A DNA stretch of 64,000 nucleotides from Paracoccaceae bacterium (GTDB lineage Bacteria; Pseudomonadota; Alphaproteobacteria; Rhodobacterales; Rhodobacteraceae). How positions within the stretch are numbered: position 1 is the stretch's first letter; the number at the start of each line of letters is the position of its first letter. The DNA is taken from the NCBI GenBank assembly GCA_004153385.1, contig SDAL01000001.1:992001-1056000 (forward strand). The letters run 5' to 3'. Positions 1-8,972 of the stretch are shown one piece after another. The translations under genes were made by a program, and so were the position numbers. The notes below the pieces were generated by a model that searched no databases, was not told the origin of the DNA, and saw only the letters and a program-made list of their open reading frames with translations.

Positions 1-518
1 CCATTGGCCGACCACAGCGCCAAAACGATCCCCAACCCCATCGCCCACCCCAAAGCGGACTGGTCGGTGCTGGTCAGGCTTTCGATCTGGCCACGGATCA
101 ACGAGAGCGCTTCCGGAGGCACCACCTGTCCAAGTTGTTCCAGCATGCCCAGAACCCGCTCCCTGTTGGCAAACAGCCCGAATATGGAAACCAATGCTGT
201 CAGTGCGGGAAACAAGGCAAGTATGGCATAAAATGTCACGCCAGCGGCGACGGCAAGCACGCGATCCTCGGCGATCTGGGCTTTGGTGGCCAGCAAAACG
301 GCCCACCAGTCGCGTGGTTCCAGCGCCCGCGGCGAGAGTGCGGGAGCACGATTTGAAGGTGTTCGCAATGGCGCAGCCCCATCCCCGCTTGTGGGGGTGG
401 TCTGCGGACCGTGATCGCGTGTCTGCGGCCCGCGTACGGCCCCCCAGATGGTCGCGGCCACGGCGATCGCTGTCACAACCCTGTCGCGCGATGTAGTTTG
501 TTTTTCTCGAACCGTCAT
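1..518 (-). CDS. YihY/BrkB-family inner-membrane protein (C-terminal part outside window)
   Basis: The minus-strand frame from the ATG at 518 stays open to the window edge, giving about 172 residues of an unfinished protein. A hydrophilic N-terminus with one short hydrophobic stretch leads into a region beginning with a GVTFYAILALFPALTALVS-like segment. That segment, followed by 'FANRERVLGMLEQLGQ' and 'PPEALSLI', is typical of the YihY/BrkB (UPF0761) family of polytopic inner-membrane proteins, whose function is not firmly known. The rest of the membrane domain lies upstream of base 1. The roughly 60-residue polar extension before the first family segment is common in Rhodobacteraceae homologues. 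Family assignment is good; function is unknown. Confidence 0.75.
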   Translation of the reverse strand, partial: MTVREKQTTSRDRVVTAIAVAATIWGAVRGPQTRDHGPQTTPTSGDGAAPLRTPSNRAPALSPRALEPRDWWAVLLATKAQIAEDRVLAVAAGVTFYAILALFPALTALVSIFGLFANRERVLGMLEQLGQVVPPEALSLIRGQIESLTSTDQSALGWAMGLGIVLALWSAN

Positions 519-585
519 GCGCGCGCCTTTTTTCGTGATATCTTCGTGATCAACCCGCCCCGGTGAAGCAAGTTCCAGCTTAAAA

Positions 586-617
586 TAAAAAGCCGCGCCT
601 TTTCCAAGGCGCGGCTT
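586..617 (-). terminator. Rho-independent terminator of the rpsF-rpsR-rplI operon
   Basis: An AAGCCGCGCCTT / AAGGCGCGGCTT hairpin with a very short loop lies 25 bases after the rplI stop. On the minus strand it is followed by a T-rich run. Confidence 0.85.
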
Positions 618-641
618 TCAATCTTTTCGAATTGGAGAAGA

Positions 642-1259
642 TTACTTCTCTTCCGAAGTGTCTTCGTCGGAATTCGAACCTTGATCTTCGTCATCATCAC
701 GACCGGCTGCGCCGAGGTCGTCAAAGAGTTCCGAGATCTCGAAATCGGCTGCGGCATCTTCTTCCGCGGCAAGTTCCTGGATCGATTTGCCCGACGATTG
801 CAGCTCGGCTTCCTCGTTCGAACGTGCAACGTTCATTGCCAGCACGGCAACGACCTCGGGGTGCAGGTGCACCTCGACTTCGTGCAGACCAAGAACCTTG
901 ATCGGCTGACGAATGATGACCTGCTTACGGTCGACCGAGAAACCTGCTTCGGTTGCCACATTGGCCACGTCACGCGTGGTGACCGAGCCATAGAGGTTGC
1001 CGCCGTCGGAGGCCGAACGGATAACGACGAATTGCTCGCCGTCGAATTTCGCCGCCAGCGCTTCTGCTTCTTTCTTGGACTCCAGATTGCGTGCTTCAAG
1101 CTGCGCTTTCTGGTTTTCGAAAGATTTGATGTTGGCGTCGGAGGCGCGCAATGCTTTGCCTTGCGGCAGCAGATAGTTACGACCGTAGCCCGCTTTCACG
1201 GATACGACGTCGCCCATCTGGCCCAGCTTGGCCACACGTTCCAGCAAGATGACTTCCAT
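642..1259 (-). CDS. rplI: 50S ribosomal protein L9
   Basis: The 205-residue product begins [22 protein letters not shown] and contains the signature [13 protein letters not shown] (about residues 24-36), the RNA-binding N-domain of L9. A long connecting helix (about 40-75) and the C-terminal domain (about 75-148) follow. L9 binds 23S rRNA near the L1 stalk and helps frame maintenance. The protein is longer than the 147-150 residues usual in E. coli because of a strongly acidic tail (about 150-205, rich in E, D and S), an extension frequent in this bacterial family. It is the third gene of the rpsF-rpsR-rplI operon and has a terminator directly behind it. Confidence 0.97.
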   Translation of the reverse strand: MEVILLERVAKLGQMGDVVSVKAGYGRNYLLPQGKALRASDANIKSFENQKAQLEARNLESKKEAEALAAKFDGEQFVVIRSASDGGNLYGSVTTRDVANVATEAGFSVDRKQVIIRQPIKVLGLHEVEVHLHPEVVAVLAMNVARSNEEAELQSSGKSIQELAAEEDAAADFEISELFDDLGAAGRDDDEDQGSNSDEDTSEEK

Positions 1260-1269
1260 GATGCTCTCC

Positions 1270-1494
1270 TTACTTCACAGCGTAGGGCAACAGGGCGAGG
1301 AAACGTGCACGTTTGATGGCACGGGCAAGCTCACGCTGCTTTTTCGCCGAAACGGCGGTGATACGGGCGGGCACGATTTTGCCGCGCTCAGAGATGTAGC
1401 GCTGCAGAAGACGTGTGTCTTTATAGTCGATTTTCGGAGCATTCTCACCCGAGAACGGGCAGACTTTCCGACGACGGAAAAACGGTTTTGCCAT
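1270..1494 (-). CDS. rpsR: 30S ribosomal protein S18
   Basis: The 74-residue basic protein has the S18 core: '[20 protein letters not shown]', then '[43 protein letters not shown]'. S18 pairs with S6 on the 30S platform. It lies 10 bases upstream of rplI and 20 bases downstream of rpsF, so the three genes are one transcription unit. Length is normal for the family. Confidence 0.97.
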   Translation of the reverse strand: MAKPFFRRRKVCPFSGENAPKIDYKDTRLLQRYISERGKIVPARITAVSAKKQRELARAIKRARFLALLPYAVK

Positions 1495-1514
1495 GGTATT
1501 GGTCCTTTATTCGA

Positions 1515-1868
1515 TCAACGACGTTCGCGGCGGTTTTCCCGCTCGTCACGCTTTTGCATCTGCACCGACGGACCGTCTTCGTGGGCGTCGACCTTGATGG
1601 TCAGCACACGCATAACGTCGTCATGCAGACGGCACAGGCGCTCCATTTCCTGAACCGCAGCCGAAGGGGCATCGGTTTTCAGGAAGGCATAGTGGCCTTT
1701 GCGGTTTTTGTTGATCTTGTAGGCCATGGTCTTCACGCCCCAGTATTCGGATTCAACAACGTTACCGCCGTTATCCGAAAGGACAGTGGAGAAGTGCTCG
1801 ACAAGGCCTTCGGCCTGCGTGTTGGACAAATCCTGACGCGCGATGAGGACATGCTCGTAAAGAGGCAT
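1515..1868 (-). CDS. rpsF: 30S ribosomal protein S6
   Basis: The 117-residue product (MPLYEHVLIARQDLS...) has the ferredoxin-like S6 fold signatures 'YWGVKTMAYKINKNRKGHYAFLKTDAP' and 'RLCRLHDDVMRVLTIKV'. A highly charged tail rich in R and E replaces the polyglutamate tail of E. coli S6. The ATG at 1868 is preferred over an in-frame upstream start at 1886 because AGGAG lies just before it and all S6 proteins begin at this point. It is the first gene of the S6-S18-L9 operon. The structured leader upstream is listed separately. Confidence 0.96.
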   Translation of the reverse strand: MPLYEHVLIARQDLSNTQAEGLVEHFSTVLSDNGGNVVESEYWGVKTMAYKINKNRKGHYAFLKTDAPSAAVQEMERLCRLHDDVMRVLTIKVDAHEDGPSVQMQKRDERENRRERR

Positions 1869-1913
1869 AATCGCTCCTATCATCAATTGGGCGGCTTCAT
1901 AGGTGGGTAAACT

Positions 1914-1964
1914 CTTCCGCGCCCCACCACGAGAGGCATCGCCGGTTCACATGAACTGCGGAAG
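1914..1964 (-). promoter_or_regulatory. Possible S6:S18 autoregulatory leader of rpsF
   Basis: On the minus strand CTTCCGC (1964-1958) pairs with GCGGAAG (1920-1914). Inside lies a small GTTCA/TGAAC hairpin (1945-1956) followed by an unpaired AACCGGCG stretch. In many bacteria a leader with an outer stem and a conserved CCG in an internal bulge binds the S6:S18 complex and represses rpsF. Position, about 45 bases before the rpsF ATG, and the CCG agree with that, but the match to the consensus is by eye only. Confidence 0.4.
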
Positions 1965-2060
1965 TTCGGGCGCAATACACCACCACCTGTCCAAAAGCAA
2001 GCGCTTCATCCCGCGAAGGGGTGGGATGACGCGCGCGGTGAGGGGTGGCTGCGGGATTTT

Positions 2061-2131
2061 CCCCTTTCGGGGGGTCGCTTTTGCTCAAGGCATCGAGCCC
2101 TGAGCAAAAGCGGTCGGGGGCTGATGCCCCC
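2061..2131. repeat. Cluster of three perfect inverted repeats between rpsF and the flavin oxidoreductase gene
   Basis: Three hairpin-forming palindromes lie side by side: CCCC-TTTC-GGGG (2061-2072), CGCTTTTGCTCA / TGAGCAAAAGCG (2076-2087 with 2101-2112) and GGGGGC-TGAT-GCCCCC (2116-2131). They sit 36 bases after the stop of the minus-strand oxidoreductase and about 190 bases before rpsF. They could end transcription of the former or belong to the rpsF leader. No clear T-run follows on either strand. Confidence 0.6.
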
Positions 2132-2166
2132 TCCGGCACCGCGCCCCCGAACGTGACGCGCCATCT

Positions 2167-3165
2167 TCAGGCTGCGGCCTTGTGGTTGATACGCGCCATC
2201 GCCTGCGCCCCAATTTCGAAGCTGCGCATGCGAGCGGCGTGATTATGGATCTGGCCCGTCAGGATAACCTCGTCGGGGCGCAACCGCGTGATGTGATCGC
2301 GTAGCTGCTGTTCGACCGATTGCGGATCGCCAACCGCCACCATGGAAAGCGCGTGTTCCGCCATCTTGATTTCCTGCGCACTGGCAACCTGCGTCATATC
2401 ATCGACCGGCGCGGGCAAAGGTCCGGGCTGGCCGCGGCGCAAATGCACAAACGCCTGCAGCATAGAACTGCGCAGATAATGCGCCTGCTGGTCTGAGTCT
2501 GCGGCAAAAAGATTAAGCGCCAGCATGAATTTGGGCTCTTGCATCACGCCCGGCTGGAAGCGGCTGCGATACACCTCCACGGCCTGTTCCAGCGCGTCCG
2601 GCGCGAAATGCGAGGCAAACGCATAAGGCAGGCCCAAATGGGCGGCCAACTGTGCCCCGAACAGCGATGAGCCAAGGATCCAGACCGGCACCTGAGTGCC
2701 TTCACCCGGCACGGCGCGCACCGGCTGATCGGGGTGGGGCGGCTGCAGGTACTCCAGCAGTTCCACAACATCTTCAGGAAAACGGTCCGCAGAAAGCCCG
2801 CGACGCAATGCCTGCATCGTTCGGGGATCGGTTCCGGGCGCGCGCCCGAGCCCCAGATCGATCCGGTCACCGTAAAGGGCATGCAGGGTGCCAAAGGCCT
2901 CTGCCACCATCAATGGGGCGTGGTTGGGCAACATGATCCCACCCGACCCCACGCGGATTGTTGACGTTTTTGAGGCAACATGGCCGATCACAAGCGCGGT
3001 CGCCGCCGAAGCAATCCCACGGGAATTGTGATGTTCTGCCAGCCAATACCTGTGATAGCCCAAGGCCTCGGCATGCTGGGCAAGGGCACTTGTGTTCAGC
3101 AATGCATCCTGTGCAGTGCCACCTTCGGGGATGGGCGATAGATCGAGAACTGAATAGGGAACCAT
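2167..3165 (-). CDS. LLM-class (luciferase-like) flavin-dependent oxidoreductase
   Basis: The 332-residue protein starts '[16 protein letters not shown]' and continues with '[17 protein letters not shown]', '[23 protein letters not shown]', '[11 protein letters not shown]' and 'IGSS'-like segments. This is the pattern of the bacterial luciferase-like TIM-barrel family close to E. coli YhbW. Members use reduced FMN, supplied by a separate reductase, to oxidise small organic substrates; the substrate here cannot be read from sequence. A strong ribosome site (AGGAGG) precedes the ATG at 3165. It is monocistronic or the last gene after the EamA transporter 100 bases upstream. Confidence 0.88.
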   Translation of the reverse strand: MVPYSVLDLSPIPEGGTAQDALLNTSALAQHAEALGYHRYWLAEHHNSRGIASAATALVIGHVASKTSTIRVGSGGIMLPNHAPLMVAEAFGTLHALYGDRIDLGLGRAPGTDPRTMQALRRGLSADRFPEDVVELLEYLQPPHPDQPVRAVPGEGTQVPVWILGSSLFGAQLAAHLGLPYAFASHFAPDALEQAVEVYRSRFQPGVMQEPKFMLALNLFAADSDQQAHYLRSSMLQAFVHLRRGQPGPLPAPVDDMTQVASAQEIKMAEHALSMVAVGDPQSVEQQLRDHITRLRPDEVILTGQIHNHAARMRSFEIGAQAMARINHKAAA

Positions 3166-3266
3166 AAGAACCTCCTGTTAAGGTCTATCTGGTGATCCCG
3201 ACCCTCAACAAAAAGCGCAATAAAGCGATAGTTTCTGGTATTTTTGTGCATAATCGCACAGACGGT

Positions 3267-4223
3267 TCAGTTTTTGTCCTGAGCGGGGCCACCCGTCCGG
3301 CTGGCGGCTACGATCCCTGTCAGGATCAGTGCGAAGCCTGCGGCGTGATAGGGCCGCAGGGTTTCGCCCAGAAACACGACCGAAAGCAACGCGCCATAGA
3401 CCGGGATCAAATGGATAAAAAGGGCCGCACGCGCCGGGCCGATTCTGGACACTGCCCGCATATATAACAAAAACGCGCCGAGTGACGGTACGATGCCCAC
3501 ATACAGCACCGCCATTAACGCATGCAGCGATGGCTCCGGGCGCACCCCACGGCCGATTTCCATCAGCCAGAACGGGGTCAGGACCAACAGGCCTAACATG
3601 CACTGCACAGCCAACAGCCCGACACGGCTCATTTCAGGCGGCAATCTGGTAAGCCAGACGGTGAAAAACCCCCACGCCACCATCGCACCAAAAATCAAAA
3701 TATCGCCTGCGTTGAAATCCATGCTCAACAAGCGCGAGAAATCGCCACTCAAAATGATCGTCAGAACGCCGCAGAGCGAAACCGCAAGGCCGATGATCTG
3801 CAACAGTCGCAGCCGCTGACCGTAGAACGCCACGCCGATCAACAAAACCAGCACAGGAATGGTGGAATTCAGCAGCATGCCATTGGCCGCTTGAGTGTAT
3901 TGCAGGCCGCTGTAAATCAGGGAGTTGAACATCACAACCGACGTCAGGGTGGTCCCTAGAACCAACCAGCGATGGCGCAGATACAGCCGCCAGTCCCGCC
4001 GGATATAGGGCCATGCAAAAGGCAAAAGGCACACAAGCGCCACCACCCAACGCCCCCACACAAGGCTCATCGGGGGCACGGCATCACGCGCGCCCCGCGC
4101 CACAATGAAATTGCCTGCCCAGAAAAGCGGCGGCAACAGCACCGTCAGGATCAGGGCGATCCTTGCACCTATCCCCGCGGCCGCAGGGACCGGCGTCTCG
4201 TGTCTTGCGCGGGTATTTTCCAT
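3267..4223 (-). CDS. DMT-superfamily transporter (EamA domains)
   Basis: The product has about ten hydrophobic helices in two similar halves, the duplicated EamA architecture of drug/metabolite transporters. Typical segments are 'PPLFWAGNFIVARGARDAVPP' in helix 1-2, 'VMFNSLIYSGLQYTQAANGMLLNSTIPVLVLLIG' in the first half and 'FLLYMRAVSRIGPARAALFIHLIPVYGALLSVVFLGE' in the second. Such proteins usually export amino acids or other small metabolites. The start at 4223 (318 residues) is chosen because GGGAAGGGGG lies seven bases upstream; an alternative in-frame start at 4256 lacks such a site. Substrate unknown. Confidence 0.88.
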   Translation of the reverse strand: MENTRARHETPVPAAAGIGARIALILTVLLPPLFWAGNFIVARGARDAVPPMSLVWGRWVVALVCLLPFAWPYIRRDWRLYLRHRWLVLGTTLTSVVMFNSLIYSGLQYTQAANGMLLNSTIPVLVLLIGVAFYGQRLRLLQIIGLAVSLCGVLTIILSGDFSRLLSMDFNAGDILIFGAMVAWGFFTVWLTRLPPEMSRVGLLAVQCMLGLLVLTPFWLMEIGRGVRPEPSLHALMAVLYVGIVPSLGAFLLYMRAVSRIGPARAALFIHLIPVYGALLSVVFLGETLRPYHAAGFALILTGIVAASRTGGPAQDKN

Positions 4224-4275
4224 CGCTGCCCCCTTCCCGGTATAAAATCGTATCATCTGGCCGCCGGCCGTGTGT

Positions 4276-5673
4276 CTATGCGCGCAGATGGCGCATCAAC
4301 CGCTTGATCCGCCGCCGCGTCCGCCCGTCATAGGGTGGCATCAAGTACCTGATCGGTGCGAAGCGGTTCTCGACCACCGGTTTGAAATGGCTGAACTCCC
4401 GAAACCCGTATTCCCCGTGCGCCGCTCCCTGCCCCGACGCTCCGATCCCGCCAAAGGGCACCGCGGGATGGGACGCGTGCACCATCGTCGCATTGACCAC
4501 CATAGCACCTGCAGGCACCTGATCTTGGAAGGCCACGACCTCTGCCTGCCTGCCTGTGAAAAGATAAAGCGCAAGCGGCGTGGGAACTTGCGCAAGACGG
4601 GCGCGCAAGTCAGCCGGATCATCATAGCACATGAGCGGCAGAACAGGGCCGAACACCTCTTCTTGCGCAATCTGCATTGCGTCGGTCACATGCGTCAGTA
4701 CGGTCGGCGGGAAATACAGCCGTGCCGCGTCACCCTCGCCACCGTGGGCCAGCTCTGCGCCCTGCTCCATCGCCTCGAGCGTCAGATCCCGCAACCTGTC
4801 GAACTGGGCCGGCGTGACGATCCGGCCAAACTCTGTGCGTAGACGATCCCCCTCGCCGTAAAGGCTGGTGATCTCGTGGCGCAAATGGGCCAGAAATCTG
4901 GCCTGTAGATCACGCGGAACATACACATGATCGGGCGCGATGCAGGTCTGGCCCGCATTCATGAACTTGCCCCACGCGATATGGCGGGCCGCCGCGCGCA
5001 AATCCGCACCCGATGTAATGATCGCGGGCGAGCGGCCACCCAGCTCCAGCGTGACGCTGGCCATGGTATCGGATGCGGCGCGCAAAACCTCGCGACCGAT
5101 GCGGGTCGATCCGGTAAAAAAGATATGGTTGAAGGGCGCGCGCAAGGCGGCCTGCGCCACCTCGGGCCCGCCGGTCGTGCAGGCCACCAGATCGGGGCCG
5201 AAAACCGCATCAATGATCTGCGAGATCACCTGCGCCGTGGCGGGCGCATGTTCTGACGGTTTGACCAGCACCCCGCAGCCCGCCGCCAGCGCCGAGACAA
5301 GCGGCTGCATGACCAGCGCAAACGGATAGTTCCAAGGTGCGAGTATCAATGCCACACCTTTGGGTTCCGGCCGGATGCGGGCGCGCAGACCAAATCCCAG
5401 CAGCCCGCCCCGCACCCGCTTGGGTGCCATCCAGCGCGACAGGTTTTTGCGCACATGGCGGATTTCGGCCAGAACAGGCAGCAGCTCTGTCAGGCGTGCC
5501 TCGCTTTCGGATTTGTTAAGATCCACGGCGAGTGCGGACAGAATGTCGGATTCCCTTTGGGAAATCTCGTGCGCCAACGCCCCCAAGGCGGACCGGCGCG
5601 ATGCCCCGTCAAACGCGATGCGCCGGTCGGGCGTGGCCTGTGCCAAAATCTGATACGCGCCGACCGGCTCCAT
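4276..5673 (-). CDS. Aldehyde dehydrogenase, class-3 / coniferyl-aldehyde type
   Basis: The 465-residue NAD(P)-dependent enzyme oxidises an aldehyde to a carboxylic acid. The fold signatures are PWNYP (113-117), KPSE (138-141), the cofactor-loop FTGST (186-190), the general base in ELGG (Glu210) and the catalytic cysteine in GQTC (Cys244). The short length, lack of a long N-terminal arm and 'KSESEARLTELLPVLAEIRHVRKNLSRWM' segment place it with ALDH3-like enzymes such as coniferyl aldehyde dehydrogenase. Its start is only three bases after the stop of the FAH-family gene, so the two are co-transcribed. The physiological aldehyde is not evident. Confidence 0.88.
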   Translation of the reverse strand: MEPVGAYQILAQATPDRRIAFDGASRRSALGALAHEISQRESDILSALAVDLNKSESEARLTELLPVLAEIRHVRKNLSRWMAPKRVRGGLLGFGLRARIRPEPKGVALILAPWNYPFALVMQPLVSALAAGCGVLVKPSEHAPATAQVISQIIDAVFGPDLVACTTGGPEVAQAALRAPFNHIFFTGSTRIGREVLRAASDTMASVTLELGGRSPAIITSGADLRAAARHIAWGKFMNAGQTCIAPDHVYVPRDLQARFLAHLRHEITSLYGEGDRLRTEFGRIVTPAQFDRLRDLTLEAMEQGAELAHGGEGDAARLYFPPTVLTHVTDAMQIAQEEVFGPVLPLMCYDDPADLRARLAQVPTPLALYLFTGRQAEVVAFQDQVPAGAMVVNATMVHASHPAVPFGGIGASGQGAAHGEYGFREFSHFKPVVENRFAPIRYLMPPYDGRTRRRIKRLMRHLRA

Positions 5674-5676
5674 CTA

Positions 5677-6525
5677 TCAGCCTCCGACTGCCACAACGTC
5701 GTGGCGCTGGCGACCAAGACCTGCGCCCTCCAGCTCGACCACATCGCCGGCTTTGAGGAATTGCTTGGGCGACATGCCGGCCCCGACGCCAGGCGGGGTA
5801 CCGGTCAGCACCACATCTCCGGGTTCCAGCGTGACGAACTGGCTCAGGTATTCAACCAAGAACGCCACCTTGTGGATCATCGTCGCGGTCGAACCGTTCT
5901 GGCGCGATGCGCCGCTCACAGATAACGACAGGTCAATCGCCTGCGGATCGGCGATCTCGTCGCGGGTCACAAGCCACGGCCCGAGCGGGCAGAAACTGTC
6001 ATGGCTTTTGCCTTTGACAAACTGGCCCGCACGTTCTTTTTGCCAGCCACGCTCGGAATAGTCGTTGGCCAGCACATAGCCTGCGATATGCGAAAGCCCT
6101 TCACCGGCTGCGATATGTTTGGCACGCGTGCCGATTACGAAGCCCAGCTCCACCTCCCAATCCAGCTGCGATGCATGCGACGGCAGCTCTGTCGGGTCGT
6201 TGGGGCCGCAAATCGCGGTCACGGCTTTGGAAAACAGCATCGGCTCTTCGGGGGGGATCGCGCCGGTTTCGGCTGCGTGATCGGCATAGTTCAACCCGAT
6301 TGCCAAGACCTTGCGCACATCCGCGACAGGGGCACCCAGCCGTGTGTCGGGCGCAATAACGGGCAGGCTGTCCAGATCAATCGCGGCGAGTTTTTCCAGT
6401 GCATCCGGCGCAAGCTGATCTGGCCCCAGATCCGCGATAAGCCCTGACAGATCACGGATACTGCCGTTCCCGTCCAGAATGCCCGGTTTTTCCTCGCCCA
6501 CCGGGCCAAAACGTAAAAGTTTCAT
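5677..6525 (-). CDS. Fumarylacetoacetate hydrolase-family protein
   Basis: The 282-residue protein has the N-terminal small domain and a C-terminal FAH barrel. Visible motifs are 'VLAIGLNYADHAAE', 'LDWEVELGFVIG' and 'ANDYSERGWQ', which carry the acidic metal ligands, and 'VVLTGTPPGVGAGMSP' near the C-terminus. Family members are Mg2+-dependent hydrolases or decarboxylases acting on 2-oxo acids and beta-diketones, often in aromatic compound breakdown. The start at 6525 follows GGAGAG; an upstream in-frame start adds 25 residues not seen in the family. It is the first gene of a two-gene unit with the aldehyde dehydrogenase. Confidence 0.88.
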   Translation of the reverse strand: MKLLRFGPVGEEKPGILDGNGSIRDLSGLIADLGPDQLAPDALEKLAAIDLDSLPVIAPDTRLGAPVADVRKVLAIGLNYADHAAETGAIPPEEPMLFSKAVTAICGPNDPTELPSHASQLDWEVELGFVIGTRAKHIAAGEGLSHIAGYVLANDYSERGWQKERAGQFVKGKSHDSFCPLGPWLVTRDEIADPQAIDLSLSVSGASRQNGSTATMIHKVAFLVEYLSQFVTLEPGDVVLTGTPPGVGAGMSPKQFLKAGDVVELEGAGLGRQRHDVVAVGG

Positions 6526-6698
6526 CGGTCTCTCCTCACCCCAAGGCCCAAGCAGGCCCGTATCGGGTGTCAGACAACCGTGTCGCAGCGAAAATGACAA
6601 GCCCTGATCGACGGCGTTACCGTTTGGGGCATTTTAATGCCCCGCCCCCTGACCTGACGGTAAGGGCTGCGGACCTCTGTGCCGCTCAGGCGTCCGGA

Positions 6699-7289
6699 TC
6701 AGGCGCTTTGGCGGTCACGCGCGCAGGCTGCGGCTTTTGCAATTGCGGCCACTTGCGGCGTATGGTCCGCCGCAGCAAGATCATGCAGCCAATCCCAAAG
6801 CCACGATTGCAGGTTTTGCTCCAGCGCCACAAGGCTGTTGTTCGGCGCGCTTTGGCCATCCCATTCGGACCTGTCCCAGTGATGAAGCGTTTCATCAAAG
6901 CAATCAAGGCAGATGAAGGCCTCGACCCCTGTCTGGCAGAGCGGCAAAAGACCAACCGGCCAATCGCGCAAAGGGTTTTGGGGATCGGGGTTCGTAAAGG
7001 CCTCGTGCAACATATCGGCGCTCATGCCCTCGCACGTGCGAAAGCCGCCACCCAGCCCCAACAAGCCCATATACGGGCCGAAACCGCCATTGCCCACAGC
7101 CTCGTACAGCCTGCGCAAAAAGACCGGCGGCACAAGGCCCAGACGCTGATCGGCGGCTGCAAGGTCTTGCGCGGTTGCAGGCGGCGCGCGCATGACAACC
7201 GGCGCGTGCATGAGGTCACTTCCACCCACGGTCTGCATCACCCGCAGCCGCACCGCAGAAATCAGATCCTGATCCTGAGCGGAAATCAT
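6699..7289 (-). CDS. SMI1/KNR4-family protein
   Basis: This 196-residue soluble protein shows the SMI1/KNR4 (SUKH) pattern: 'ATAQDLAAADQRLGLVPPVFLRRLYEAVGNGGFGPYMGLLGL' near the N-terminus, then 'WPVGLLPLCQTGVEAFICLDC' and a Trp-rich C-terminus. SUKH proteins occur as immunity proteins to polymorphic toxins and as general ligand-binding modules. No toxin gene lies next to it, so a housekeeping or orphan role is equally possible. The start at 7289 has GGGGGAGG upstream; a longer in-frame version from 7334 is less likely. Function unknown. Confidence 0.72.
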   Translation of the reverse strand: MISAQDQDLISAVRLRVMQTVGGSDLMHAPVVMRAPPATAQDLAAADQRLGLVPPVFLRRLYEAVGNGGFGPYMGLLGLGGGFRTCEGMSADMLHEAFTNPDPQNPLRDWPVGLLPLCQTGVEAFICLDCFDETLHHWDRSEWDGQSAPNNSLVALEQNLQSWLWDWLHDLAAADHTPQVAAIAKAAACARDRQSA

Positions 7290-7394
7290 CGCAAAACGCC
7301 TCCCCCGGACAATGCGTGTGGATATAAGTATCACATAGCGCGCGGCACCGCGCTACGGGTTTTTTCGCCCCATTGAGAATTCGGTTAATCGCGA

Positions 7395-7422
7395 CAAAAG
7401 GGACCAGAAACGGCCCCTTTTG
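7395..7422 (-). terminator. Hairpin after the aminotransferase gene
   Basis: CAAAAGGGRCC / GGYCCCTTTTG stem with a six-base loop, 26 bases after the stop of the minus-strand aminotransferase. The tract after the stem is only moderately T-rich. Confidence 0.55.
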
Positions 7423-7447
7423 CACATCATCACTCCGGCTACGGCTA

Positions 7448-8830
7448 TTAACGCATGCCTTCCGCAGCCAACCACTCGGCGGCGCGATCCAGCGCCCGGC
7501 CCAGTTTCTCGATCAGCTCGTCCACTTGTGCCTCGGTCACGATCAGCGGCGGGCAGATACCGATGGTTTCATAGATATTGCGCACGATCAGCCCCTCCTC
7601 GGCGGCGAACTTCACCGCCATTGCGGCCGCCTTGCCGGCAGGTGCGAAGCTCTCTTTGGTGGTTTTGTCGCGCACCAGCTCCACCCCTGCAATCAAACCG
7701 GCCCCGCGGACCTGCCCCACAATCGGGTGATCTGCCAATGTACGCAGCCCCGACTGGAAACGGTCCTCCAGCCGCGCGGCATTGCCCATCAGATCCTGTT
7801 CTTCGATAATCGCGATATTTTCCAGTGCCACAGCACAGGCCACCGGATGGCCACCACCGGTAAAGCCGTGCCCCAAGGTGCCCAGCTCCTGCGAGTAATC
7901 GGCAATCACCTGATAGACCGCATCGGACATCACAATCGCGGCCAGCGGCTGATAGCTGGAGGTCAGCTGTTTCGAGGTCACAAGAATATCGGGCTTGAAC
8001 CCGTATCGCTCGCATCCCCAGCGCGCGCCTGTGCGCCCGAACCCGTTGATCACCTCGTCAGACACAAGAAGGATATCGTATTTCCGGCACAGTGCCTCGA
8101 TCCCGGGCCAATAGCCTTCGGGGGGCGTCATCACGCCGCCTGCGCCCATCAAAGGCTCGCCGATGAAGGCTGCGATCGTCTCGGGGCCCTCTGCCAGAAT
8201 GGTCTCTTCGGCCTCTTGCAACAGACGGGCGGTAAACTGCGCCTCTGTCTCGTCTGGGGTGCCCCAGCGGTAATGATGCGGACAGGTCAGATGGACCACG
8301 GCAATAGCCGGAAGATCAAAACCTTTCTGGTTTCCCGGCAGACCGGTAAGAGAGCCCGACGCCACAGTGATCCCGTGATAGCCCTTGTCACGTGCCAGAA
8401 ACTTCTTCTTTTCAGGCCGGCCCAGCATGTTGTTCATGAACCAGACGAATTTCACGACCGTGTCGTTGGCCTCCGAACCGGAGTTGGTGTAGAACACTTT
8501 GGTCAGATGCTCTGGCGTGATCTCGACCAGTTTCTCGGCCAGCTGGATGCCCGGAACATGGGCTTTATGGGCGAAATTCTGGATATAGGGCAGTTCCGCC
8601 ATCTGGCGGGCCGCCGCCTCGACCAGACGCGGCTGGGAAAACCCCACCGCCACCGACCACAGCCCCGCGAGACCCTCAAGATATTTCCGCCCCTCGCTGT
8701 CATATACATAGGCGCCCTCGCCCTTGGTGATGATCATCGGGCCTTGTGCCTCGTGCGCCCGCGCATTGGTGTAGGGATGTAACTGATGGGCGATATCACT
8801 ATCGTGCAGGGAATTGAGACGAGTGGTCAC
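7448..8830 (-). CDS. Class-III PLP-dependent aminotransferase (omega-aminotransferase type)
   Basis: The 460-residue fold-type I enzyme moves an amino group from an omega-amino compound (such as a diamine, taurine or beta-alanine) to a keto acid. It shows SGSEAND (117-123, phosphate binding), SDEV with the PLP-ring aspartate Asp258, and the Schiff-base lysine Lys287 in TSKQLTSSY. The N-terminal 'HLHPYTN'-like and 'LEGLAGLWSVAVGFSQPRLVEAAARQM' segments resemble putrescine/pyruvate-type enzymes. The start is a GTG at 8830 with AAGGA ten bases upstream. It stands alone, so the substrate cannot be inferred from neighbours. Confidence 0.88.
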   Translation of the reverse strand: MTTRLNSLHDSDIAHQLHPYTNARAHEAQGPMIITKGEGAYVYDSEGRKYLEGLAGLWSVAVGFSQPRLVEAAARQMAELPYIQNFAHKAHVPGIQLAEKLVEITPEHLTKVFYTNSGSEANDTVVKFVWFMNNMLGRPEKKKFLARDKGYHGITVASGSLTGLPGNQKGFDLPAIAVVHLTCPHHYRWGTPDETEAQFTARLLQEAEETILAEGPETIAAFIGEPLMGAGGVMTPPEGYWPGIEALCRKYDILLVSDEVINGFGRTGARWGCERYGFKPDILVTSKQLTSSYQPLAAIVMSDAVYQVIADYSQELGTLGHGFTGGGHPVACAVALENIAIIEEQDLMGNAARLEDRFQSGLRTLADHPIVGQVRGAGLIAGVELVRDKTTKESFAPAGKAAAMAVKFAAEEGLIVRNIYETIGICPPLIVTEAQVDELIEKLGRALDRAAEWLAAEGMR

Positions 8831-8972
8831 GGCGCGTATCCTTGGGTTGCTGCTGAGGTGGTGTACCGCATGATGCGGCCACCCCCATCAGGCGACACTC
8901 GCACGATTTGCGCAAGCCGATAGTGCGCGCCCCTTCAGGCGTCACGCGTTTTACCGCCCGCTTCGGGCACGC

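Noticed and set aside
1897-2139. An 80-codon minus-strand frame between rpsF and the flavin oxidoreductase
   Set aside because: It runs through the three perfect hairpins and the rpsF leader, has no ribosome site and a Pro/Arg-rich random composition.
7373-8782. A 469-codon plus-strand open frame opposite the aminotransferase
   Set aside because: Antisense shadow of a clearly conserved class-III aminotransferase; its composition (rich in His, Arg, Gln, Cys) is typical of reverse-frame translation.
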